Origin: Chryseobacterium sp. G0201
GTDB lineage: Bacteria > Bacteroidota > Bacteroidia > Flavobacteriales > Weeksellaceae
Direction: 5' to 3'
NCBI RefSeq assembly: GCF_003815655.1
Contig: NZ_CP033917.1
Span: 2,728,001 to 2,792,000, forward strand
Length of the DNA: 64,000 bases
The notes beneath the pieces are model-generated. The model ran no database searches. It saw nothing but the letters and a program-made list of their open reading frames with translations, and was not told the DNA's origin. The position numbers and the translations under genes were made by a program. Positions 8,251-18,429 of the stretch are shown here, one piece after another; the stretch's first letter is position 1; each line of letters begins with the position of its first letter.

Positions 8251-11200
8251 ATGTTAGATAAAATCATAAGATTTAGCATCAAGAACAAGATTGTCATTGG
8301 TATAATGACCTTGTTGTTGATAATTTGGGGAGTTTGGAGCGCAACCAAACTTCCAATCGATGCCACACCTGACATCACCAACAATCAGGTTCAAATAATC
8401 ACAGTCTGCCCTACGTTGGCAGGTCAGGAAGTTGAACAGCTGGTTACTTTCCCGATAGAGCAGAGTATTGCAAATGTTCCTGATATTGAGGAAACCCGAA
8501 GTATATCACGATTTGGTTTGTCCGTAATCACTGTTGTATTTAAAGAAGAGGTCGATGTTTATTTTGCCCGTCAGTTAATCAGTGAAAAACTGAAACAGGC
8601 GGCTGAAGAAATTCCAAAAGGAATTGGCACACCAGAGTTGGCTCCGGTAAGTACAGGACTTGGGGAAGTATATCAGTACATCCTCCATCCAAAGAAAGGC
8701 AGTGAAAAAAAATACGATTCCAAAGAACTTCGTACGATGCAGGATTGGATTGTTAGACGACAGCTTAATGGTACTCCGGGTGTTGCAGAGATCAACAGCT
8801 TTGGAGGCGAACTCAAACAATATGAAGTAGCTGTTAACCCTGATCGTCTTCGAGCGATGGGAGTGAGTATTTCTGATATTTTTGCAGCTCTTGAAAAAAA
8901 TAATCAAAATACAGGGGGAGCCTACATTGACAAAAAACCTAATGCTTATTTTATTCGTGGAATTGGTCTGGTGACATCTCTTGAAGATGTTGGTAATGTA
9001 GTTGTTAAGAATGATACTGGAAGTGTTCCTATCTTTGTTAAGGATGTTGCTGAAGTTAGACTGGGAAGCGCAGTACGATATGGTGCCATGACATTTAATG
9101 GTCAGGTAGATGCTGTAGGTGGAGTGGTTATGATGCTGAAAGGAGCAAATAGTAATCAAGTGGTGCAGAGTATCAAAGAAAAGATACCCATCATCCAAAA
9201 ATCTTTGCCTAATGATATTATTATAGAGCCTTACTTAGACAGAACAGATCTTGTCGGGAGAGCTATTGATACCGTAGAAAAAAATCTTATTGAAGGCGCA
9301 TTGATCGTTATTTTCGTTCTGGTTTTATTTTTAGGAAACTTGAGGGCAGGACTGATCGTAGCGTCTGCCATTCCATTATCATTACTTTTTGCTTTGGGAA
9401 TGATGAATGTTTTCGGAGTGAGTGCCAACTTAATGAGTCTGGGGGCGATTGATTTCGGGTTGATTGTTGACGGTGCTGTTATTATTGTCGAGGCGACATT
9501 ACATGTTCTACAACATAAAAAGAATAAAAAAGAACTTACCCAAGCTCAAATGGATGAGGAGGTGGGATCTGCTGCATCCAAAATGATGAATAGTGCCATA
9601 TTTGGGCAGATTATCATTCTAATTGTTTATATACCTATTTTAACGTTAATCGGTGTTGAAGGTAAGATGTTTACACCTATGGCTAAAACAGTTGGTTTTG
9701 CCATTATAGGAGCAACAATCCTATCGGTGACCTATATACCGATGATGAGTGCTTTGTTTTTATCCAAGAAAATTTCTCATAAAGAAAATTTCTCAGACAA
9801 AATGATGAATAAGATCCAAAAGGCCTACACTCCTTTATTGGAAAAAGCATTGAGGATCAAATATTGGTTAGTAGGTGTTACCGTTGCTATTTTTGCTGTA
9901 GCCGTATTCTTGTTCGGAAGAATGGGCGGTGAATTTATCCCTCAGATGCAGGAAGGGGATTTTGCTTTTCACTGTATTCTTCCACAGGGAAGTTCTTTAA
10001 GTCAGAGTATCGAAACCTCCATGCAGGCGTCCAGACTGATCAAGCAGTTTGACGAAGTTAAAATGGTTGTAGGTAAGACCGGCGCTGCTGAAGTGCCTAC
10101 TGACCCGATGCCACCTGAAGCTACTGATATGATGGTAATCTTAAAACCACAAAGTGATTGGAAAACAAAAAAATCATATGATGAATTAGCAGATGAGATC
10201 TCTGAAAAACTTGAAGCTATCCCGGGTGTGTTTTTTGAAAAAAATCAACCGATTCAGATGCGTTTCAATGAGTTGATGACAGGGATCAGGCAGGATGTAG
10301 CAGTTAAAATTTTCGGTGAAAATTTGGATTCTTTAGCTATTTATGCTGATAAAACATCTAAGGTCATTCAGTCTGTAAATGGGGCGAGTGCTCCGCAGAT
10401 CGAACGTGTCAGTGGTCTTCCGCAGATCAATGTAGAATATGACCGTACAAGAATGGCTAATTACGGACTTAATATCGAAGACGTAAATACTGCGGTAAGC
10501 ACTGCTTTTGCAGGTCAGGCAGCAGGTCAGGTATTTGAAAATGAGCGAAGATTTGATCTTGTTGTTCGTCTGGATAGTTTACATCGAACCAGTATTGATG
10601 ATGTCAATAATCTGATGGTCTCTACAAAAACAGGAGCACAAATCCCTCTTTCACAGGTGTCAAATATCAGTTATAAATTGGGTCCGGCACAGATCAGCCG
10701 TGAAGCTGGTAAAAGGAGGATAGTTATTGGTTTTAACGTAAAAGGGCGAGATGTAGAAAGTGTAGTGGAAGAAATCCAGCAGAAGCTTAATAAAGAAAAA
10801 TTACCATCAGGATATTATTATACATATGGCGGACAGTTTGAGAACCTTAAAGCTGCCAGTAAACGACTGACCATTGCTGTTCCGGTATCCTTATTCCTGA
10901 TATTTATGCTGTTGTATTTTACGTTCGGCTCATTAAAGCAGGCTACGCTAATCTTTACTGCAATCCCGATGAGTGCGATTGGCGGCGTATTTGCGTTAAT
11001 GCTGCGTGGCATGCCTTTCAGTATCAGCGCAGGAATTGGCTTTATTGCCTTATTTGGAGTAGCTGTACTTAATGGAATTGTTTTAATCGGAACTTTCAAC
11101 CAATTAGAGAAGGAAGGTGAAACCAATATTTTAAAGCGTGTGATGGAAGGAACTAAAACTCGTTTAAGACCTGTTTTAATGACCGCTACAGTTGCTTCAT

Positions 11201-12615
11201 TAGGGTTTTTACCCATGGCAATTTCAACTGGAGCCGGCGCAGAAGTTCAGAAACCTTTGGCTACCGTTGTAATCGGGGGACTGGTAACAGCAACCTTCTT
11301 AACTCTGTTTGTTTTACCGATGTTATACATTATCTTTAGTACTAAATTAAAGATCAAAAACATTTCAGGTAATAAACCCCTGACTGCTGTTTTAGTTTTA
11401 GGTTTCCTTTTCTTTGGACAAACCTTCAATGCACAACAGGGTAACCCTTTAACAGTTGCGGAAGCAACGAACATCGCATTAAGCAACAATAATTTAATGC
11501 GGTCGAGAGATCTGGATATTAAGGTAACAGAAGCACTGAAACCTACTGCTAAAGAACTTCCAAAAATGAGTGTAGATGCTCAGTTAGGGCAATATAACAG
11601 TAAAAAATTCGATCAGTCTTTTTCTATATCTCAAAGTATTCCATTTCCAACATTGTTCAAAGCTCGAAGAGAGCTCATTGCGGAACAGATTAAAGGAAAA
11701 CAAATCAATAAGGAGATTTCAGCCAATGAACTTGCGAGACAGGTGAGGACTTATTACTATCAGATCGAGTATCTGCAATTTAACCAGTCAAAATTAAAAA
11801 ATCTGGATAGTTTATATCAGGATTTTATAAGAATTGCGACGGTCAGATTTAAATCAGGAGATATAAAAAAGATTGAAATCAATACTGCAGAAACTCAGAA
11901 AGGTGAGATCAGTTTACTGTTAAAACAAAATGAAGTTTATTTGAATAATGCATATAAAAACCTAAAAACATTATTAAATACTTCGGGGGATATCTCAGTT
12001 CCTTACAACACAAATTATGAACCTTTGAAAGCTAATTATGTACTTGACAGCACTTCGATAGCAAATCATCCAACGGTAAGATCTTACTATCAGGAGATGG
12101 CTATAGCAGAAAAAAATAAAAATGTTGAGAGGTCTTTAGGTCTGCCTGATTTCAGTATCGGTTACACCAATCAGTCCTTAATCGGTACTCAGACGATCAA
12201 TGGTATGGATCAGAATTTTAATGCTGGAAATAGATTTCATGCGGCAACAATTGGCGTTACGATCCCTCTCACTTTCGGTGCTACGAAAGCGAGAATCCAG
12301 TCTTGGGAGTTTCAAAAGCAAGTAGCGGAATCTAATGCAAAATTGCAGCAAAAACAGCTGGAAGCACAACTGCAAAATGCTTTGAATCAATATCAGCAGG
12401 ATGTAGAGCAGTACAACTATTATGTTAATCAGGCAATCCCCAATGCTGAGAAAATAGCTAAAGCCGGACAATTAGGATATAAAACAGGAGAAATTTCCTA
12501 TGTTGAGCTTCTTTTTGCGCTTCAGACTTCCACGAATATTCAATTAAAATATCTGGAATCCATTCAACAGGTTAATCAATCTGTTATTACCATTAATTCA
12601 ATCATAAACAAATAA
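8251..12615 (+). CDS. czcA: Heavy-metal RND efflux pump fused to its TolC-like outer-membrane channel (CzcA/CusA family)
   Basis: Start at ATG 8251 (MLDKIIRFSIKNKIVIG); the frame opens earlier without a good start. The 1454 residues split in two. Residues 1-1030 are an HME-type RND transporter with 12 membrane helices and the metal-pump signature GAIDFGLIVDGAVIIVE (residues 399-415), whose D407 and E414 serve proton transfer. After a short hydrophobic linker (SGNKPLTAVLVLGFLFFG) and a signal-like FNAQQ, residues about 1050-1454 form an outer-membrane efflux protein with two coiled-coil repeats. Pump-channel fusion is a known Bacteroidota arrangement. With the adaptor that follows one base after the stop it exports divalent or monovalent metal ions; the metal cannot be read from sequence. 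Confidence 0.93.
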   Translation: MLDKIIRFSIKNKIVIGIMTLLLIIWGVWSATKLPIDATPDITNNQVQIITVCPTLAGQEVEQLVTFPIEQSIANVPDIEETRSISRFGLSVITVVFKEEVDVYFARQLISEKLKQAAEEIPKGIGTPELAPVSTGLGEVYQYILHPKKGSEKKYDSKELRTMQDWIVRRQLNGTPGVAEINSFGGELKQYEVAVNPDRLRAMGVSISDIFAALEKNNQNTGGAYIDKKPNAYFIRGIGLVTSLEDVGNVVVKNDTGSVPIFVKDVAEVRLGSAVRYGAMTFNGQVDAVGGVVMMLKGANSNQVVQSIKEKIPIIQKSLPNDIIIEPYLDRTDLVGRAIDTVEKNLIEGALIVIFVLVLFLGNLRAGLIVASAIPLSLLFALGMMNVFGVSANLMSLGAIDFGLIVDGAVIIVEATLHVLQHKKNKKELTQAQMDEEVGSAASKMMNSAIFGQIIILIVYIPILTLIGVEGKMFTPMAKTVGFAIIGATILSVTYIPMMSALFLSKKISHKENFSDKMMNKIQKAYTPLLEKALRIKYWLVGVTVAIFAVAVFLFGRMGGEFIPQMQEGDFAFHCILPQGSSLSQSIETSMQASRLIKQFDEVKMVVGKTGAAEVPTDPMPPEATDMMVILKPQSDWKTKKSYDELADEISEKLEAIPGVFFEKNQPIQMRFNELMTGIRQDVAVKIFGENLDSLAIYADKTSKVIQSVNGASAPQIERVSGLPQINVEYDRTRMANYGLNIEDVNTAVSTAFAGQAAGQVFENERRFDLVVRLDSLHRTSIDDVNNLMVSTKTGAQIPLSQVSNISYKLGPAQISREAGKRRIVIGFNVKGRDVESVVEEIQQKLNKEKLPSGYYYTYGGQFENLKAASKRLTIAVPVSLFLIFMLLYFTFGSLKQATLIFTAIPMSAIGGVFALMLRGMPFSISAGIGFIALFGVAVLNGIVLIGTFNQLEKEGETNILKRVMEGTKTRLRPVLMTATVASLGFLPMAISTGAGAEVQKPLATVVIGGLVTATFLTLFVLPMLYIIFSTKLKIKNISGNKPLTAVLVLGFLFFGQTFNAQQGNPLTVAEATNIALSNNNLMRSRDLDIKVTEALKPTAKELPKMSVDAQLGQYNSKKFDQSFSISQSIPFPTLFKARRELIAEQIKGKQINKEISANELARQVRTYYYQIEYLQFNQSKLKNLDSLYQDFIRIATVRFKSGDIKKIEINTAETQKGEISLLLKQNEVYLNNAYKNLKTLLNTSGDISVPYNTNYEPLKANYVLDSTSIANHPTVRSYYQEMAIAEKNKNVERSLGLPDFSIGYTNQSLIGTQTINGMDQNFNAGNRFHAATIGVTIPLTFGATKARIQSWEFQKQVAESNAKLQQKQLEAQLQNALNQYQQDVEQYNYYVNQAIPNAEKIAKAGQLGYKTGEISYVELLFALQTSTNIQLKYLESIQQVNQSVITINSIINK

Positions 12616-12616
12616 A

Positions 12617-13894
12617 ATGAAAATTAAATATAATTTAATATCTGCGCTGTTAATTTCTTTTTTAGCCTTAAGCTGTGGAAAAAAAGAAGCTTCTGAGGAA
12701 ACGGAAGTAAAAGCAAAAACCGAACAGGCAGAGGAGGCTCATGAAGAGGCACCGCAAACAATCGCCACATTAACTGAAGAACAAATGAAAGCAGTCGGAA
12801 TCTCTTTAGGTAAAATTGAGATGAAAGATTTGGCTTCACTTGTTAAAGCCAATGGTGTCTTGAGTGTTCCTAACAATAGAAAAGCCACAGTAACCTCTTT
12901 GTATGGTGGGGTGATCAAGACATTAAATGTTCAAATAGGCGACTATGTCAGAAAAGGGCAGGTCATTGCATCCATTAATAATCCTGAGTATATTCAGCTT
13001 CAGGAGCAATACCTTACAGTAAATAGCAGAATTGCATTTGCTGAACAGGAATATAAAAGGCAACGTGAATTATTTGATAATGATGCCGGAGCAAAAAAAA
13101 ACCTGCAAAGCTCTGATTCTGAATTAAAAGGTTTAAGAACCCAAAGATCATCATTACAGAGACAACTTCAGCTTATGGGGATAAGCCCAGGAAAGGTAAG
13201 CAATGGGAATTTGAGATCAGGATTGGTTATTACCTCCCCGATCAGTGGAACCGTAAGTGGCATCAATGCGCAGATTGGAAGTTATGTTGATGTTTCATCT
13301 CCTGTTCTTGATATTATTGATAATAGTTCTATCCATTTAGATCTTCAGGTTTTTGAAAAGGATCTGCCTAAGATGAAAGTAGGACAGACTGTACAGTTTA
13401 AGCTGACCAATAACCCGGAAACATTGTATAACGCTACGGTATTCAGTATCGGTTCGTCATTCGAAAATGAGAGTAAAACGATCTCTGTACATGCCAATGT
13501 AACAGGAAGTAAAGTAGGGCTTATTGATGGGATGAATGTTACCGGAATGGTAAGCCTTGGAAATTCCAGCACCGCTGCAGTTCCTAATGAAGCAATCGTG
13601 GAAGCTGACGGTAAATTCTATGTTTTTGTACAGACTTCTAAAAAGCCTGAAGAACATGCCGAAGAGAAAAAGGAGGGTGAGCAGGAAGAAGCTACGAAAG
13701 AGACAGGAGCTCATACCAAAGATCAAGGGAAGACCCTGAATTTTGAGAAAATAGAAATTGTGAAAGGTTCATCAGATTTAGGTTATACTGCTATCACTAC
13801 AGTGAGTAAAATTGCACCTGATACAAATATTGTTGTAAAAGGCGCATTCTTCGTCAATGCTAAATTATCTAATGCTGGAGGTCATGAGGATTAG
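12617..13894 (+). CDS. czcB: RND periplasmic adaptor lipoprotein (CzcB/CusB family)
   Basis: A 425-residue membrane-fusion protein. The lipoprotein signal is MKIKYNLISALLISFLALSC (Cys20). An acidic, His-poor segment follows (residues 25-50), then barrel, lipoyl and coiled-coil hairpin (about 75-200: VTSLYGGVIKTLNVQIGDYV is the lipoyl half) and a C-terminal membrane-proximal domain. An unusual Glu/Lys/His-rich insert at about 345-372 (KKPEEHAEEKKEGEQEE) may bind metal. It starts one base after the pump gene and bridges pump and channel. Confidence 0.92.
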   Translation: MKIKYNLISALLISFLALSCGKKEASEETEVKAKTEQAEEAHEEAPQTIATLTEEQMKAVGISLGKIEMKDLASLVKANGVLSVPNNRKATVTSLYGGVIKTLNVQIGDYVRKGQVIASINNPEYIQLQEQYLTVNSRIAFAEQEYKRQRELFDNDAGAKKNLQSSDSELKGLRTQRSSLQRQLQLMGISPGKVSNGNLRSGLVITSPISGTVSGINAQIGSYVDVSSPVLDIIDNSSIHLDLQVFEKDLPKMKVGQTVQFKLTNNPETLYNATVFSIGSSFENESKTISVHANVTGSKVGLIDGMNVTGMVSLGNSSTAAVPNEAIVEADGKFYVFVQTSKKPEEHAEEKKEGEQEEATKETGAHTKDQGKTLNFEKIEIVKGSSDLGYTAITTVSKIAPDTNIVVKGAFFVNAKLSNAGGHED

Positions 13895-13945
13895 ATTTTT
13901 AAAAGCTGAAGCCTTTATATAAACCTTCAGTTGCACTAAAAATAT

Positions 13946-13995
13946 CATTATGCTACGAGGTAAAGCAATGCATTAATTCTACCTCTAGCATAATG
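13946..13995 (+). repeat. Long imperfect hairpin upstream of the bestrophin gene
   Basis: CATTATGCTA (13946-13955) pairs with TAGCATAATG (13986-13995), and GAGGTA (13957-13962) pairs with TACCTC (13980-13985). One base bulges, and the loop is 17 bases. No T run follows, so it is not a plain terminator. It may be an RNA regulatory structure or a mobile-repeat relic. Confidence 0.55.
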
Positions 13996-14023
13996 TTATC
14001 TTTAAATCTATAAAATCAAAGTT

Positions 14024-14902
14024 ATGTTACTATACAAGAAAATCTCAATCTGGTATTTTATTGATCAAATTAAAAGTCAAATATTACTGATTGTTATACT
14101 AGCTGTAGGTACAGGTTTGCTGGATTTGCATCCTATCTTCACTAAAATAACCATTCCGCTAAGTATTCCCGCAATTCTTGGAACTGCTGTCTCATTGCTT
14201 CTTGCATTCAGGACGGCGCAGTCTTATGAAAGGTGGTGGGAAGCGAGAACTGTTTGGGGAGCCATCGTCAATGATTCAAGATCTTTTATCCGTTTAATAA
14301 ATCAATTCGTTCCTCAAGATGGTGCGGACGTTAAAATATTTGCAGAGAGACAAATCGTATGGGTCTATGCCTTGGGTGAAGCATTAAGGAAACAGCCCTT
14401 TACCAATAAAGTAGTTGAGTATTTGCATACGCATCAAATCAACGCAGTCAATATACCCAATGCGATTTTGGATGAACATTCTTATCACGTAAGACAGATA
14501 GCAGAAAAAGGTTTGATTTCAGATTTTAAAGAAGTTCAGCTCACTGAAGTTCTCATGAGGCTTTGTGACAATATGGGAAAATGTGAACGATTGAAAAATA
14601 CGGTGTTTCCAAGGGCATATAGTATTCTGATTCATACCCTGATTTATGTATTTGCATTTATCCTTCCTTTCGGATTGGAAGATTCCCAGCTTACTTTGGA
14701 AATAATTACGACGATCATTATTCCTCTGATATTTGTAGCCATTGAGAAAACAGCGATCATCATGCAGGACCCTTTCGAGAATACTCCTGTAGATACGCCA
14801 ATGACCTCTATCGCACAAACCATAGAAATCAACATTCTACAGATGATCAAAGAGAAAGATATTCCTGTTAAAAAAGAAAATAATACCTACTTCGAAATGT
14901 AG
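14024..14902 (+). CDS. Bestrophin-family ion channel
   Basis: A 292-residue membrane protein of the bestrophin (RFP-TM, former UPF0187) family. It has helices at about 17-35 and 40-60, then AFRTAQSYERWWEARTVWG (about 65-83), the family hallmark next to the pore neck. A further helix pair lies at about 205-245. The end ENTPVDTPMTSIAQTIEINI is also conserved. Bacterial homologues conduct cations or anions. It lies between the efflux operon and the CDF gene on the same strand, which hints at a role in ion balance during metal stress; that is inference. Confidence 0.88.
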   Translation: MLLYKKISIWYFIDQIKSQILLIVILAVGTGLLDLHPIFTKITIPLSIPAILGTAVSLLLAFRTAQSYERWWEARTVWGAIVNDSRSFIRLINQFVPQDGADVKIFAERQIVWVYALGEALRKQPFTNKVVEYLHTHQINAVNIPNAILDEHSYHVRQIAEKGLISDFKEVQLTEVLMRLCDNMGKCERLKNTVFPRAYSILIHTLIYVFAFILPFGLEDSQLTLEIITTIIIPLIFVAIEKTAIIMQDPFENTPVDTPMTSIAQTIEINILQMIKEKDIPVKKENNTYFEM

Positions 14903-14928
14903 AGTCAATCCAGTAAAAACATAAAATT

Positions 14929-15825
14929 ATGAGCGACACAAATAAACAGATTGTATCAGCATCTAGTAGGCATAAGAAAAACTTACTTATCGTTCTGGCA
15001 CTTAGTGGGACTTATCTGATAGCTGAAGTCATTGGAGGCATTGCAACAAAAAGTCTTGCATTATTAGCAGATGCCGCGCATATGCTGACAGATGTTGTCG
15101 GTTTACTCTTAGCATTTATTGCCATCAAAATTGGTGAAAGAAAGGCAAGTCCTAAAAAGACATTTGGGTACTATCGAACAGAAATTTTGGCTGCTGTGAT
15201 CAATGCTGTTGTTCTGTTGGGTATTTCATTATTTGTTTTATACGAGGCATTTCAGAGATTTAAAAATCCTCCCGAAGTACAAAGTGGCTCTATGATGATT
15301 GTTGCAGGAATTGGACTTGTTGTGAATATCATCGGTATCCTTATCATCAGAAAGGATTCCAACGCAAGTCTTAATATGAAAGGTGCTTATTTTGAAGTTT
15401 TGTCGGATATGCTGACATCGGTAGGAGTAATGATCGCGGGCGTGATCATGCTGACAACACAGTGGTATTATGCAGATCCGATCATTTCTGCGGCTATAGG
15501 TCTGTTGATCATTCCAAGAACCTTAAAGTTGCTTATGGAAGCGGTTAATATCTTACTGGAAGGTACACCTAAAGATGTAGATATCAGCAAGCTTCGATCT
15601 TCACTGGAAGAACTTTCGGGAATCAAGGAACTCCACGATCTACATGTCTGGTCGCTTACATCAGGCGTTAATGCCATGAGTGCACATGTGATTGCAGATA
15701 ATAACAAAAATCGCAATGAACTCCTGCAAATATTAATAGATAAAGCAACGACAGATTTTAAAATAACCCATACCACTTTTCAAATCGAATATGAAGGTTA
15801 TGATGAATCTGAAATACATTTATAG
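14929..15825 (+). CDS. czcD: Cation diffusion facilitator (CzcD-like zinc/cobalt/cadmium exporter)
   Basis: A 298-residue CDF transporter with six membrane helices. The metal site of helix II is in LLADAAHMLTDVVGL (HxxxD, about residues 46-50) and that of helix V in YFEVLSDMLTSVGV (xxxxD pair, about 151-164). A cytoplasmic ferredoxin-like domain follows (about 212-298) with HDLHVWSLTSGVNAMSAHV. It exports Zn2+ or related ions from cytosol to periplasm by proton antiport, complementing the RND pump. It begins 26 bases after the bestrophin gene, likely the same transcript. Confidence 0.93.
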   Translation: MSDTNKQIVSASSRHKKNLLIVLALSGTYLIAEVIGGIATKSLALLADAAHMLTDVVGLLLAFIAIKIGERKASPKKTFGYYRTEILAAVINAVVLLGISLFVLYEAFQRFKNPPEVQSGSMMIVAGIGLVVNIIGILIIRKDSNASLNMKGAYFEVLSDMLTSVGVMIAGVIMLTTQWYYADPIISAAIGLLIIPRTLKLLMEAVNILLEGTPKDVDISKLRSSLEELSGIKELHDLHVWSLTSGVNAMSAHVIADNNKNRNELLQILIDKATTDFKITHTTFQIEYEGYDESEIHL

Positions 15826-15935
15826 ATGAACGATCAGAATAGATTGAAAATGAATGAAATCTAAATGATCAGTTCTTTATCAAATAACATTGATTTCTAA
15901 AGAATTAATGATGTAATCACTTATAAAACTTGTTT

Positions 15936-17930
15936 ATGAAACTAATTAAAATTAAGCGAAGCACTTATAGCCTGCTCATTAATTTTTTCTTATTATATAT
16001 AGTTTTTTCCTTTGTCCTCAGGATAGGATTTTCTATTGGCAGCCTTCAAAAGGCAGACATTAGTTTTCTTTCATTGCTGAATGTATTTGCTCTGGGATTT
16101 TTATTTGATATAGGGGTAGGGATGTTTTTTGTGCTACCGTACAGCCTATACCTGCTTTTATTTCCTCAGAAATATAATAATTCGTTTTTCAATAGAGCTA
16201 TGACTTTTTTTTGTTTTACTGTAGCTGTGCTTATATTATTGTTTTCATTTTTTGCTGAAGTAACATTCTGGCAGGAATTTGAAAGTCGGTTTAATTTTAT
16301 TGCAGTTGATTATCTGGTTTATACCTATGAAGTAATCAATAATATTAATGAATCATATCCTTTGCCATTGCTCATTACAGCCATGTTAATAATGACTTCT
16401 TTGGTGTTTTTACTTTTCTATAAAAGGCATTACTTTACAGATAATTTTAAGGGCAGTACACCTTTTTTACAAAGATTCTTTATCTTTTTCGGATTGCTTT
16501 TCATTTCAGTCATTTACGCATTTTTTATTGACAACAGTTTAGCAGAGAATAGTGAAAACAGGTATCGGAATGAGCTGTCAAAATCAGGAATCTATTCTTT
16601 TTTTTCTGCATATAAAAATAACGAGATCAATTATGAACACTTCTATAAACTCATCGATAATAGGGAGGCGTTTAATATTGTGAGAACTGATATTCAGGAA
16701 TCCAACTCAGATTACTTATCAAATGATTTCTCAATCTTACGTAACATTAAGGGAGCTGACTCCTATGAGAAGCCCAATGTTATTATGATCACATTGGAAA
16801 GTTTCAGTGCAGACTTTATGAAAACATTTGGCAACAATCAGAATCTGACCCCTACGTTGGACTCATTGGCGAATCGAAGCATTTTATTTACCAATATGTA
16901 TGCTACTGGAACAAGAACCGTGCGAGGAATGGAGGCACTTTCACTTGCCGTTCCGCCTACACCGGGGAATAGTATTGTCCGCAGGAAAGAAAATGATAAT
17001 CTGACCACTGTAGGATCGATCTTCAGTCAAAAGGGATATGATACTTCATTCTTATATGGTGGTGATGGTTATTTTGATAATATGAATAATTATTTCGGTA
17101 ATAATGGATACACAATTGTAGACCGGAAAAGAAATTCTTTTGTAGGGGAAGATTATCAGTCTCCAAGAATACCAATAGAAGACAAGGATGTTACTTTTGA
17201 AAATGCCTGGGGTATTAGTGATGAAAATCTTTATGATCAGGTGATCAAGCAGGCCGATCAAAAATTTGCAGTAGGTAAACCGTTCTATGATTTTGTAATG
17301 AACACTTCCAATCATCGACCTTATACATATCCTGAGGGCAAGATCGATATACCCTCGGGATCGGGAAGGGAAGGAGCCGTGAAATACACTGACTATGCGA
17401 TCGGGCAGTTTTTTAAAAAGATAAAGAATAAACCCTGGTACAAAAATACGATTGTGATCATTGTTGCTGATCACTGTGCGAGTAGTGCCGGCAAGAACGA
17501 CATCGATGTTGCAAAATATCATATTCCAGCAATGATTGTCAACTTGAACAACAAGGAACCATTCAGAATTGAAAAAATGTGCTCTCAGATCGACCTGTAT
17601 CCAACACTTTTCTCACTTTTAGGATGGACGTATGAGAGTAATCTTTATGGTAAAAATGTTTTAAGCGAAACTTATATTCCAAGAATATTTGTAAGTACCT
17701 ACCAGAAACTCGGATATATGGAAAACAACAAATTGGTTATTCTAGGTCCGCAGCAAAAAACAGAGACGTATTTGTATGATAAGGAGAAAAATAAACAAAA
17801 TCCAGAGATGCTATCTGAGCAGTATGTGAAAAAAGCGATAGCAAATTATCAGTCAGCCTACTATCTTTTCAAGAATGACGGATTAAAACAGAAGCAGATA
17901 AAAAAGGTAAATATAACCACAACTAGATAA
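15936..17930 (+). CDS. LTA-synthase-family sulfatase / phosphoglycerol-transferase-like membrane enzyme
   Basis: Start at ATG 15936 (MKLIKIKRSTYSLL); 664 residues. Five membrane helices fill residues about 12-190, then a periplasmic alkaline-phosphatase-superfamily domain from about 280. Motifs: PNVIMITLESFSADFM (metal ligand E288), ATGTRTVRGME (likely nucleophile T328), and IIVADHCASSAG (metal-binding D-H). Gram-negative members transfer phosphoglycerol or phosphoethanolamine to envelope glycans or lipids. It sits in a metal-resistance cluster, so modification of surface charge is a possible role; the true substrate is unknown. Confidence 0.85.
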   Translation: MKLIKIKRSTYSLLINFFLLYIVFSFVLRIGFSIGSLQKADISFLSLLNVFALGFLFDIGVGMFFVLPYSLYLLLFPQKYNNSFFNRAMTFFCFTVAVLILLFSFFAEVTFWQEFESRFNFIAVDYLVYTYEVINNINESYPLPLLITAMLIMTSLVFLLFYKRHYFTDNFKGSTPFLQRFFIFFGLLFISVIYAFFIDNSLAENSENRYRNELSKSGIYSFFSAYKNNEINYEHFYKLIDNREAFNIVRTDIQESNSDYLSNDFSILRNIKGADSYEKPNVIMITLESFSADFMKTFGNNQNLTPTLDSLANRSILFTNMYATGTRTVRGMEALSLAVPPTPGNSIVRRKENDNLTTVGSIFSQKGYDTSFLYGGDGYFDNMNNYFGNNGYTIVDRKRNSFVGEDYQSPRIPIEDKDVTFENAWGISDENLYDQVIKQADQKFAVGKPFYDFVMNTSNHRPYTYPEGKIDIPSGSGREGAVKYTDYAIGQFFKKIKNKPWYKNTIVIIVADHCASSAGKNDIDVAKYHIPAMIVNLNNKEPFRIEKMCSQIDLYPTLFSLLGWTYESNLYGKNVLSETYIPRIFVSTYQKLGYMENNKLVILGPQQKTETYLYDKEKNKQNPEMLSEQYVKKAIANYQSAYYLFKNDGLKQKQIKKVNITTTR

Positions 17931-17941
17931 CGTGATGTAAA

Positions 17942-18403
17942 ATGGATCTAAAATTTGAACTTTTACTTTCCGGAAAATTATTATTAGCACTTTTTTTTGG
18001 TGCATTAATAGGTTTCGAAAGGGAAACTGCCCACAAAGATGCCGGGGTTCGCACTTTTGGCGTTCTCTGTATGGCTTCTTGCTTATTTGTGGCCGTTGCC
18101 TCGCATCTTACAGATGACAAATCTGCAATAGCTAGAATGCTGGCGGCGATACCTGCCGGTTTAGGATTTATCGGAGCTGGACTGGCATTTAAAGATAGTT
18201 CCAAAAGCATGCAGGGGCTTACAACATCTACTGCTTTATGGGCTGCATCGGCAATAGGATCTGCCCTTGCGCTGGATATGTTTCTGTTATCATTTTTAGC
18301 AACCGTTCTAACCTTGTTTATCTTAAGTATAAACAAATTTGGCTGGTATAAAAAAATTCTAAAAATCGGAAGTCAATCAGACCAGAATATATATAAAAAG
18401 TAA
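17942..18403 (+). CDS. MgtC/SapB family membrane protein
   Basis: A 153-residue protein with four or five hydrophobic helices. The family core LLALFFGALIGFERE (about 13-27) is followed by GVRTFGVLCMAS and IPAGLGFIGAGLAFK, which together define MgtC/SapB. It lacks the C-terminal ACT-like domain of longer MgtC proteins. MgtC proteins act in low-Mg2+ growth and restrain the F-ATPase; for this short form the role is open. It starts 11 bases after the sulfatase gene. Confidence 0.88.
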   Translation: MDLKFELLLSGKLLLALFFGALIGFERETAHKDAGVRTFGVLCMASCLFVAVASHLTDDKSAIARMLAAIPAGLGFIGAGLAFKDSSKSMQGLTTSTALWAASAIGSALALDMFLLSFLATVLTLFILSINKFGWYKKILKIGSQSDQNIYKK

Positions 18404-18429
18404 CCTAACAATCATTAAAAAATATTATT

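Noticed and set aside
12178-12471. Long minus-strand frames inside the pump gene and elsewhere
   Set aside because: Shadows of strongly coding plus-strand genes; no domain or start signal.
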